Assembly (NCBI GenBank): GCA_012064385.1 | Contig: QRDG01000814.1 | Location: 620,001-684,000 of the forward strand | Source of the DNA: Puccinellia tenuiflora | Lineage: Eukaryota; Streptophyta; Magnoliopsida; Poales; Poaceae | Direction: 5' to 3' | Length of the DNA: 64,000 bases | Shown here: one piece after another, positions 21,177 to 30,644 of the stretch | Numbering within the stretch: position 1 is the first letter of the stretch | How the letters are laid out: the number at the start of each line of letters is the position of its first letter | Notes under the pieces: model-generated | Database searches by the model: none | Told to the model about the DNA's origin: nothing | What the model saw: the letters and a program-made list of their open reading frames with translations, nothing else | Program-made: the position numbers and the translations under genes

Positions 21177-21694
21177 TAAGGATGGCAATTTTACCCATGG
21201 ATACGGGTACCCGCGGGTACCGTACCCGTATGGGGAGGGTATGGGTACATTTTTATACCCATGAGTAGTACCCATACCCTACCCGCCAACTCATGGGTAG
21301 GGCATGGATACAGCTCTGTACCCGCGGGCATACCCATATCGTCCCCGTTTATACTGAATATGACCCCTACGTCTTTGACTTGCTAGATATGATCATGAGT
21401 TTGTGATTTTCAAAGTTAGATAAGTGTCATGTATTTATCTACCTATTATTGAGTTGAGATAGTTGTTTTTTTAATCAAATGTGGTACTTACGAATGTGAC
21501 ACTGGGAAAAATTTGTCTATTATTTGATCTACCCAACGGGTAACCAATGGGTATAGATACCCGCCGGGTATGGGTATGGGTACATTTTCATCCCCGTGGG
21601 TAAAGGTATGGGTACAATTTTATACCCATAAACTATATGGGTATGGGTATGGTATTGCTCTACCCTGCCCATACCCTGCCCATTGCCATCCTTA
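21177..21694. mobile_element. hAT-type MITE, 518 bp
   Basis: The terminal inverted repeats are perfect for 13 bases (TAAGGATGGCAAT ... ATTGCCATCCTTA). They are flanked by the identical 8-bp duplication CCCCTCTA at 21169-21176 and 21695-21702, the size made by hAT transposases. About 100 bases inside each end are dense with GGGTATGGGTA or its complement, giving long imperfect inverted repeats. There is no coding capacity. Confidence 0.93.
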
Positions 21695-21702
21695 CCCCTC
21701 TA

Positions 21703-22369
21703 CCAAGGATCGTTCGCCTCCTCCTCTTCCAATCACACCCCACCCCGGCGAGCCGCCACTTCACCACAACACCCGCGTTTCAGCTCCTCCTTCCATTCGA
21801 CTGACACACCACCCCGGCGACTTGGTGAGCCGCCCTTCACGGCGACGTCGGCACGGGCGGGGCGAGGGTTTACGGAGGAGCGCTGCAGCGATGGGGATCT
21901 TCTCTCCTGATCCCCATCCTGACCTGCTTGTAGGGGTGCAGGCCCTAACGCTGGCCGCTATTCTCGCTGCTCCTCCCATCCTCGCGCCACCCTAGCCGCC
22001 CTCTGCCGCTACCCGTGCCTCGTAGCTCCCTCCGCCACTCCCGTCGAAGCAATGTCGCCGCATCAGGCCAGCAGGTCTATTGCATATTCGTTAGGCTTCT
22101 TGCTAACAAATTTTCCATTTACTTGGTGCTGAATTTCGATACAGGGTAGCATGATGTGAGGTGAATTCTTGCAGCTCATGCAGAAAAGTTCAAGAATGGA
22201 AGGGAATCTTTGCTTGGATCTCCGGAGGGTTGTTTGCCTGCTCGACCACAAGAGTCTGACAAGAGGAACCTCCAAATAAAACATATTGAGTAAGCTATAT
22301 AGTTAATTTGTCAAACATTATATCATGATCTTGTCTCCGTTCCTACTGATTTAATGATATATTGTTCAG
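21703..22369 (+). other. Leader-like GC-rich stretch and AT-rich interval before RPA-like exons
   Basis: The C-rich sequence at 21703-22060 resembles a grass gene 5' UTR or first exon, with an ATG at about 21890, but gives no recognisable protein. Sequence from 22060 to 22369 is mixed, with possible intron borders. It is probably the decayed 5' part of the gene whose later exons lie at 22.37-22.87 kb. Confidence 0.35.
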
Positions 22370-22372
22370 TAA

Positions 22373-22868
22373 AACATTATGGATGTCGCGCTATGGGGGA
22401 CCAATGCAGTTTCCTTTTAGGCTGATGATCTGTACAACCTTGCTCAGAAACAGCCCATCACATTACTTCAGTTTGGTACTCTGATGAAAAGCTACCTAGG
22501 CATGCAACTTCCTGTGTATCTCCTCATATATTATTCTATTTGGCACATGCTAACACATATAGGGAATCCAACAATAAGCTACATCGACGCTGCAAAGATT
22601 TATATGGATCCTGTTATTTTTGAAAAGATCAAATAGTGCAACCTATAATAATTTTTCTAACTAGGATATGCATATAAAAAATGTAGATGTAACTTTAATC
22701 ATGCCTAATTGCTTGCTACTTTCTGATCCAGTCTACAACAGCAAATACCTCCTCTTAAGGAGGGTGATGCTGGCCTACAATATTTAGTACAACGCAAGTC
22801 GTTAAATATGGTTGAACCTGAGATTGTTGCCATTAGATTACTAAATTCAATAGATCCTAATAATTTTT
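22373..22868 (+). pseudogene. Decayed RPA1-like single-strand DNA-binding protein exons
   Basis: Three short open segments in order resemble the OB-fold region of replication protein A large subunit, as carried by plant Helitrons. The first (22373-22510) reads DVALWGTNAVSF, a stop, then ADDLYNLAQKQPITLLQF and GTLMKSYLG. The second (about 22563-22643) reads ISYIDAAKIYMDPVIFEKIK and then a stop. The third (22731-22868) contains QYLVQRKSLNMVEPEIVAIR then LLNSIDPNNF. The third is bordered by a good acceptor (CTGATCCAG) and a perfect donor (GTAAGT at 22869). RPA1 coats single-stranded DNA during replication; in Helitrons an RPA1-like gene often accompanies the Rep-helicase. In-frame stops make it a pseudogene. 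No Rep-helicase was found. A host RPA1 fragment is the alternative. Confidence 0.55.
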
Positions 22869-22874
22869 TGTAAG

Positions 22875-24628
22875 TTAATTTCCTATTCAGTAATATTAAT
22901 ACAGTGCTACATACCCACATACTAATTGCTAATTTTATTACATATCTCCAATAGGAAAAGAATATAATAAGTATTATCCGAATTATGAGGCTGGCTTCAG
23001 AACATTTGTGGTTCCTCGCCAACAAATAATGTAGCAATACCTCAGATACATCATGGTAACATGTTAGAATCACAATATACCATGTACTTCTTTCTAAACT
23101 AGGTATTGTCCAATTTTTATTTCCAGGTATCATGTCTGAGTTAAAGGTGCCGATATTTCAGGTGTCAGGTGAAGCTGAATTTGTCTCTTTACCATAGGTA
23201 CCAATCTGATTGTTGGAAAAAATTGAAATTCTAATGCGTCATGCATCAAGACCTCTGTTTTTTTATACGGCAGAGATATCAATACTGATGTCTCAGAAAC
23301 TCACTATGGACTTCTATTTAAATGAGAAGGGACTCCACTATGGTGGGCTATCTTTCCCTGTTAATAATGTAAAAAAGTACACATGAAGACAAACATATTT
23401 GAATTCAACAAGCTTACCTCTGCATCAAGTAGTATGTCAAACCAGGCATATGAGGCACGTTATGAAGCTGTGTGCTTTTTATTTAATAAGACTTTCATAT
23501 GACGTTATGAAGGTGTGTGCTTTTTATTTAATATAGACTTCCATATAAAGGTGTGTGTCATCTTCGATACATGCTCTCTGATGCTCTTGCACTTATAAGC
23601 AATGTAACTACAGTGAAGTGCAATTATATATTTTGCATCCCCTAGATTACACATTAACCAAATCATATAAATATGATCCTATGTTAGGTTAACACTAGCA
23701 TTGACGACAACCAATGCGGTAAATAAACAACAACTATGCAATGTAGATCTTCCCTTCAATTGCTGACGCCACGACTTTCCACCACTAGGCGGTCCACAGT
23801 ATAATCATGTCTTTCTCTACAAAGATTATCTAATTATTGTACTGCCATTTTAACTGTCTACAGATTTGTGGGCGGAATCCACCACATTCCAGCACTAGGC
23901 AGTCCATGGGTGGCAATGTCAACGTTGATGCAACAGACTTTTTCAATAGCACTAACAACAAATCTAAAAGGATGTCCCTAACCAGATCGTAAAAATCAAC
24001 TCGTCCACGCTCTATTTATCTAACATACATGTAAATCTAATGTCAGTGTACATATGATTTGCAGGCCTGCAACAGAAGAATGTAAAACCTAGTCCACAAA
24101 CAAGAAATTGCAGCTTGGCTGAGACAAAAATTGCTCGAAAATTTCAGTTCACCAACAGGGACACAAAGATATTCGACAAAACTATATCAGATGCAATGCT
24201 TTAGTTTTATGCTAACAATTATGCATTATATTCAGAGGTTATAACGAACTTTGTGGTGGCCACTTGAGGCATGTTCGTCGTATGTTTTGAGAGAACCATT
24301 GCTATGCAAGCAGAATTATCAAAAACTTTGCATATTTATATTCACAATTGTGTTTCCAAAAGATACCGCATTGGCTGATTGTTAGTTTTATGTTAAACTC
24401 TCTGCCTTTGTCTAATACAAAATGTTATAGTTTTTTCCTCTAGATACCCAACATTGACTTTTGATTTTGTATTCAAGAGTGTAATTATAATGATTTAACA
24501 TTAAACAAATCGTAACAACCAGACCCCTCATGTAACTAATTTCAATACTTTGTTTGGCCACGCTTTAGAAAATGTTAAATCCAAAGGTATTTTCATCCAT
24601 CTCTAACTATCTCTTTACCTAATAGACG
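22875..24628. other. AT-rich interval with no recognised gene
   Basis: I see scattered splice-like signals and short open segments but no protein I can name. It is probably the 3' part of the Helitron that ends at 24658. It contains a 45-bp tandem duplication at 23459-23548. Confidence 0.4.
23459..23548. repeat. 45-bp tandem duplication
   Basis: GTTATGAAGCTGTGTGCTTT and GTTATGAAGGTGTGTGCTTT begin the two units, 45 bases apart. Both continue through TTTATTTAATA and an AGACTT(T/C)CATAT segment. Confidence 0.8.
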
Positions 24629-24658
24629 GGCGCGGCTACGCGCGCCTACATGATCTAG
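24629..24658 (+). mobile_element. Helitron-type 3' terminus (hairpin and CTAG)
   Basis: GGCGCG-(GCTACG)-CGCGCC forms a stem-loop, followed after eight bases by CTAG at 24655-24658 and then T. This is the 3' structure of Helitrons, the rolling-circle DNA transposons. The 5' end (TC after A) was not located. The upstream RPA1-like remnants fit a Helitron. This is less certain than the Helitron at 52.6 kb because no empty site is available. Confidence 0.55.
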
Positions 24659-24669
24659 TGGCAAAGCCT

Positions 24670-25101
24670 TCATTTATACATAAGTAAACTTTTGTATCAC
24701 ATATAGCTTACTTTAATGGAACATTCCATCCATTTTCCTCTGGAGTGGAACATAGTTAACATCACTAACCAAACCCTTTTATATTGTCTCATTCACCCCT
24801 AAGACCCTCCTCGTCCACTACCACCGTCATCATGGCCTCATCCTTAATGATTGGTTTTGCATGTTCCTTATGATTGTAAAATTGTATCACCATATATTTC
24901 TTTGTCTGATAAAGAGGTTCCAAGAAATATAATCATGTTCTAAATGGCAAATTCTTGTTTTGCACGAAATTAATAGTTTGCTATCGCACCAACTTTACTA
25001 AAGTGGAACATTCCAACCATTCTCGGCTAAAGTGGAATGGAGTTAACAGGTCTAACAAACATCTTATCCTAATCTCATGTCCCCTCCTCGTCATCCATTA
25101 C
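24670..25101. repeat. Diverged tandem repeat of about 290 bp, continuing at 61132
   Basis: One unit contains TTTAATGGAACATTCCATCC, GGAGTGGAACATAGTTAACA and CCCTCCTCGTCCACTACCACC, followed by ATGATTGGTTTTGCATGTTCC. The second contains AAAGTGGAACATTCCAACC, AAGTGGAATGGAGTTAACAG and CCCCTCCTCGTCATCCATTAC. It continues after the solo LTR at 61132 with CGCCACCATGG and AATGGTTGGTTTCACATGTCC. Removing the LTR restores the second unit. Confidence 0.7.
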
Positions 25102-26519
25102 TGTTGGAGATATGCCCTAGAGGCAAATAAATAAAGGAGTTTATTGTAATATCTCATTAAAGTTTATAATTAGTTTATATCTCGGTGAGTCTTCATCCAA
25201 ATAAGCTGCGTAACGTTTGACTAGGTCATGGGGATGAAAGATCACGGGAACGAGTTGAATGAGACTTGACCGGTAACGAGATAGAACTAAGCATGAAGAT
25301 GCTAGATGATCAGATCTCGGGCAAGTCAGTATCGTGATAGCAAAGGGAATGAGACTCTATGTTTATGGTTCAACGACAAAGTTATTTCGTGGAATGCACA
25401 GGGGTCAATATGGGCATCCTAGTCCCGCTCATGATCATTGATCGAGGAGTCTCGATCATGTCTGGAGTGTTCCCGAACCATAGGGTAACACACTTAAGGG
25501 TTTAACAACGCTAGGAGATTGTTCTGGTAATGTTGGAATTATCGAAGATAGGAAAGGAGAGAATCGGATGAGTACCAATGAAATCCAAAAGAGTATTGGA
25601 GTGATCTGGAAGGAGTTTCGGAGTCACGAAAATTTATATATGATGTGAGTATATTAATTAGACAATTATATATATTCACATATTGGTGGAAATAAATTCG
25701 AATGTATAAATAATTAATTGGAGAATTAAATATTTATATATTATAATAAATAAATTAAATAATAGATAATTATATTAATAGTGAATTATTTATTTATTTA
25801 TTGATTTAATAAAGTTATTTATTAATTAAAAATGTTTTAATTCGATTTTTAGGGGCAGCCCACCTAAATGGGCCACTTTCGGAAGGAAGGAGCCCATTAG
25901 GGGGCCAGCCACCTAAGGGAAGCAAGGAGGGGCGGATGGGCCCCATGGCCCATGGCCAATTCGGCCATGTGGTGGACGGCCAAGGGCTGGCCGCACCACC
26001 CCCCCTCCTCCCCTGTTTTTTAGTCCCACGACACCTCCCGTCACCAACTTTTAGCTCCCCTTAGGGGAGCTAACAAGGAGGGGTGCCCCCTTCCACCTAT
26101 ATATACAAGTGCCACGTGGGGTTTTTAATTCAGCCAAAAAATGGAGAAAATCCAATAAATCCCACGACACCTCCCGCCACCTCTCCACCTCTCTCGTACC
26201 TCGTGGCCCCGAGTAAGTGCCCGCGCACGAGAGGGAAATCTTCCCCGCAACACGTCGTCCCGCTGCCGGAATTCCGCCAGAAGATCTACTTCCGCAACCT
26301 CATCTGGATCGGAGAGACCGGGAGTCGTCATCATACACCGTACGTGTGTGAGTAGTCAGGGGTGCCATTGCGGCACCAGTCGTCGCGCTAGGATCGTCAC
26401 GACCTTGAGGTCGGCAGCAGTTCGACTACATCGTCCATGTTCGCTCTTGAACGTTAAACGCTTTTGGTCAACAAGAGGTATGTCGTCGAAACCGTCCCGT
26501 TACCGCATTACTAATAGAT

Positions 26520-26524
26520 AGATC
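26520..26524. repeat. Target duplication AGATC of the copia element (left copy)
   Basis: AGATC lies directly before the left LTR and again at 61070-61074 directly after the right LTR. Joining the flanks gives an uninterrupted solo-LTR sequence. Confidence 0.95.
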
Positions 26525-26629
26525 TGAAGGGGTCGTTGCATAGAAAACAAAAAAAATTCCTACGGAACAAGCGGAATAAACCCCAAGGATCTAGATCTAC
26601 TAGATGAAGATAGCGAAGGTGAGATCCAA

Positions 26630-29600
26630 TGTAATGCCCCGGGGTTTTTCCCCAAATTAGATTTTTTTTTTTTTTTTTTTTTTTGCTTGTTTTTGTTTTT
26701 GCATCATCATGGCATCAGCATAATCGCATCGCATATTTTTGGCAACAAAAATTATTTTTATTAAACCCTATTTTATTTTTCTAAAATTGTCGGAAAAGAT
26801 TTTATCGAGACGGTCGTCTCCGTTTTCTAAAATTATTTGCTAAATTAATTGCAAAAGAAAAATAATTTTGAGAATTGCGAGAGAGTAGCCCAAATCTGGC
26901 CCAAAGCCCACCTAGCCTCCAAAACCCTAATTCCTGCCCTGGCTCTTTTCCTCCTACCCCTTGCACCTGCAGCCGCCCTCTCCCATTTTTCCAGTTTCGC
27001 GGAGATGCCCTTCCACCTCTTCACTTTTTCCTTTTCCCCCTCCATTTTCTTTTCTTTCTCTCTTTTTCTTCCTCTCTCTCCTTTCTTTTCTTCTCTCTCT
27101 CTCTCCCGTGGCTTCCTTCCTCCTGCCACCGCAACCGCACCTCGAGCCCAACCTCTCCTCCTTCCCTTCCCCGCCCGGCCATCTCCGGCCGTGCGCCGCC
27201 CCCTGCTCTCCACCATCCCGAGCTCCACCGCGCCTCCCGGCTCCTCCCTTCCCCTCCTGCTCTCCTCTCACCTCCTCTGCTCCCGCCCGCTTGATCCTCC
27301 TCATCCCCGAGCTTCCCCTCTTCCCCGCGGATGCGCTCGTCGCCGCCTCCTACCTCGCGGCCCGCGGCTGCTCCTCCGACGCCGAGCCTGCTCCGGCCGT
27401 GCTCCCTCCTCCGGCCAACAGCTACCCGCCAGCCCGCGCCGCATCTTCCTCTCTGGCCCGGCCAAGCTCGTCTCCCCGCGTGTCCGGCCGACCTCCTCCA
27501 CGAGCTCTCCCCGCCGCGGCCGTCCGCCTCCACCTCTCCTCCTCCGTCCACTCCCCTTCTTCCCCCGTGGCCGTCCCCTTTTCCCGTCGCCCCTCCGCTG
27601 GCCCTCCTCCCCTGGTGCTCCCTCCTCTCTCCGCTCCACCACAGGCCCATGCGTGTCCCCTGCTGCCATGGTGCTGCTGCTCCTGATGCCTCCGTCCATG
27701 ACCCTGCCTTGCTAGCCGCTGCTGTTGTTTGTGCCGTGCACGTCCCCGTTGGTCCCCGACGACCCTGCTGCCGTGCAGTTCCCCGCCGTGCTTCTGTTCC
27801 CCGACGTGTCCCCGTTTCCCCGTTTCATGTCCCCGATGTTCCCCGATGACCGTTTCCCGACGGGAAGTTTCCCGGTCGTTCCCCGTTTCCTTCCCGACGC
27901 CGGTTCTCCGTTGTTCCCCGACGCGTTCCCCGTCGTGAAGCCGTGAACCGATGCGAGCTCTCCCGCCGTGAAGCCCGAGTACGACGACCGTGGATACGAC
28001 GAGTTCTTCTTCCACGACGACCGAAGACGGATACGACAAGATCTTCCCCGACCGGAATCCGCCGAGTTCTCCGATGCCGTGAACCCCGAAGGCCGAGTAC
28101 CCCGACTCCGGACCCCGACGACAACGAAGCCGGAACGCCAAGGTCCGCAACGACGATGACCCGAGTACGACTACTTCCATGACGTCAACTACCTCGACTA
28201 CTTCGACTACGACGACTACTTCGACTACTTCCTCTCCGACCCGAAGACGACGGCTTCCAATCCGGAGTTCCCCTATCCGATGTGTGACCCCAACCCTAAC
28301 CCCCTATGCCATATATATATCCGTATCTTATAAAATCATGCATAATTAATTAACATCGCACCTTTATCCATTTAGTCGAATTAATCCAATTTAATTATGG
28401 GATTTGTCCGGTGCATCTATATTGTACTCCGATCCCATTTAAAATGCTTTGCCATGTGTTAGGGAATAAAATTGGACAACATTTAAATTTGTCATGCATC
28501 ATATCATCAACATGCCGCTTCTTTTGCCATAGAAGTAAAATGCATCTTTTGCCTTCCAGTGTTTGTTGCTTCTTCGGGAATAGGACGTTGAGTTGATGTG
28601 AGCCACGACAGGTTCTGCTACCTCTACCGGATTGCAGGCAAGTGATACTCCCTTGCTATCTTTGCTTGTCTTCTGTCTCTTACTCGTCCTATCTTTTGTT
28701 CTTTGCTAGCCTTATGTCACGATGCTTGTGTCTCGATCCTATATGCATGTTTCCCTTGCAGCCATGATATAGCCACACCCCCACATCCTATCACCCTGTT
28801 GTTTGTTTACTTTGTTAGCCTTGCGAGTCGTAGTGCATGCTTAGGTGCTTTGCTTCAGTCCTGTTATCTTTTTGTCTAGTCTTGCTCATAACATGATAGT
28901 TAGGCTCAAACTAAAATGGTAATCTTTAATTTCTGTTGCGATGGAATAACTTAATAAAGATAAGGCACCGGCAGAAGGCCAATCGTGGTGTTTTGTTCTG
29001 CTAGTGTCGCCTAGGACCCGAGTTCTTTTCCGCTGATCCAAGACTGAGCGCACTAACCACATGTGGGAGTTCTATGGGCCTCCCCGCAATCTATTACCGG
29101 ATCCTCAAACTTGTCCAGGATGCCACAAGTAGTTCGGGTGTTTCGTAGATCTTGCGGTACGTTCGTTTATCGAGTGTGGAAGGAGGGGCAATCGTATGAG
29201 TGTTCCCTCCCGAAGCCGTCCACGCAACGGTTAGGCCCACCGCGAAGCTTCGGCCGGACTCTCAAGGTGGATCAGTCCTAGCTAGGTGGCTCCCTGGACT
29301 TGTTTGTATTGAAGGGAAGTATTGCGTCGAAACCTCCACCGGTACACCTCTAAGCGAGAGTTTCGATGCGTGTGGGTTCATTGGTGCATCCCTGCAGGGT
29401 TAAATCTTTTCGAAAAGCCGTGTCCGCGGTTATGGACGACTTGGTGAAATGCGCTGGCTAAAAAGATCATAGACAACTTGCACCTTATGATGATAATAAC
29501 TTGACTAGTAAGATAGATCACTTGAATAATAACCCATAAAACTTGTCCACCGTGTGAGTGCCCGGACTTCTTCCTCGTGGGTTGAGGATACGAGGGAGTC

Positions 29601-30200
29601 GTTTTAGGGCGGGTTTTGTTTGGTGAGTAGTATAGTTGGTTCCTTATACGCTCTCTTACCTTGTCTCTGATAGACGAAAGTTGTAGTGTGTCTCTATAAG
29701 TTGTTAGTGCTGCTTGCCGCCTCAATCGCTAACCCTCTTCCACGGAATTCCAGCTTTGATATCTTGTGAGTATTACTTGCCAGTACTGTTTTATAGTACT
29801 GACCCCTTCGGGGCTGCTATTCCAATGCAGCCAACAGGTTTGAAGTCTGACGACGTTAGCTTGGGAATCCCTCCGGCTTGGCCTGGGCAGGGATATGGTG
29901 CCTTCATTTATCTTCAGGACTCTTAGTCCAATTTGCTTCTTGTCCGTAGCCGGACGCTACCCGCTTCCGTTGTTATTTGGATCTTTGTATTGTATCTTGG
30001 TTCTTGACTCAGTGAGTCGTTGTTATATATATGTTCTTTGTGGGTTCCATCGAGAACTGTTGTAATGTTATCACAATTCCACCCGCATAACGTGTGTGAT
30101 GCGACGTGCACGTTATGCCTGGTGGGCGTCCTAGGATCGTTATTATGCGGATTTGGCTGGAGCGCTAAAGTCTGCATAGTACCGATCTTGGGGCGTTACA
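26630..30200 (+). repeat. Left LTR (3,571 bp)
   Basis: In order it contains a T24 tract (26660-26684), a homopyrimidine tract (27013-27113), a GC-rich C-dominated section with long open frames that are compositional, a CCCCGACG/CCCCGTTT-rich section, GACTAC repeats, a TATATATAT motif at about 28311-28320, and an AT-moderate 3' part. Confidence 0.94.
27013..27113. repeat. Homopyrimidine tract of about 100 bases
   Basis: Almost pure C/T on the + strand, with many CTTTT and CTCTCT runs. The same tract occurs in the right LTR at about 31024-31124. Mirror-like homopurine-homopyrimidine DNA of this length can form triplex structures. Confidence 0.8.
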
Positions 30201-30644
30201 AAGTGGTATTAGAGCCATGGTTTTTCGATACCCCATGGGTCCAGTCTGCCTGTAGGATACCCTAGCTAATGGTCGTTTTTTATAGAGTGTCCAAAACTAT
30301 TTTGTTAAAGTTATTTGAAAAATATCTCAATAGGACTCTTGTTTATTCCTTACCTCTATTCTATTCCTCCTCCTATCTAATGTGTTTTAAATCTTGTCTC
30401 ATATCTATCTTCCGAGTCATAGCATCTTCGTGGGTGGACGATCTCTTGTCCTTTTATCCTAATAGGTTCGATCTACGGAAGGATCTCGACGGAAGGTCAT
30501 CGTCATCGGCGTGGGCAAGAACCTCTTGTTAGTGGTGTCGAGAAAATCAACATGGCGCGAGAAGATCCGATAGTTAACCTAGCTCTTCTTCCCCCTGACG
30601 GTAGCGTGGATCTCGGGGCGAGATCCCTTGTTAGTGGTGTCGGT
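30201..30644 (+). other. Interior of the large-LTR derivative (444 bp)
   Basis: Starts AAG then TGGTATTAGAGCC, the primer-binding site complementary to the initiator methionine tRNA end with one mismatch. The rest is non-coding leader-like sequence. CTTGTTAGTGGTGTCG occurs twice, near 30525 and immediately before the right LTR. This suggests a deletion or duplication removed the coding region. No clear polypurine tract is left. Confidence 0.8.

Noticed and set aside
26849..27715. Open frames up to 288 codons, Pro/Ser/Leu-rich, in both 3,571-bp LTRs (also 30885-31727)
   Set aside because: Caused by the C/T-rich composition of the LTR. Small indels between the two LTRs change which frame is open, so the frame is not under selection.
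27741..27935. CCCCGTTT / CCCCGACG-rich stretch as a possible CRISPR-like or telomere-like array
   Set aside because: Spacing is irregular, there are no unique spacers, and it is plant LTR sequence. A simple-sequence drift region is sufficient.
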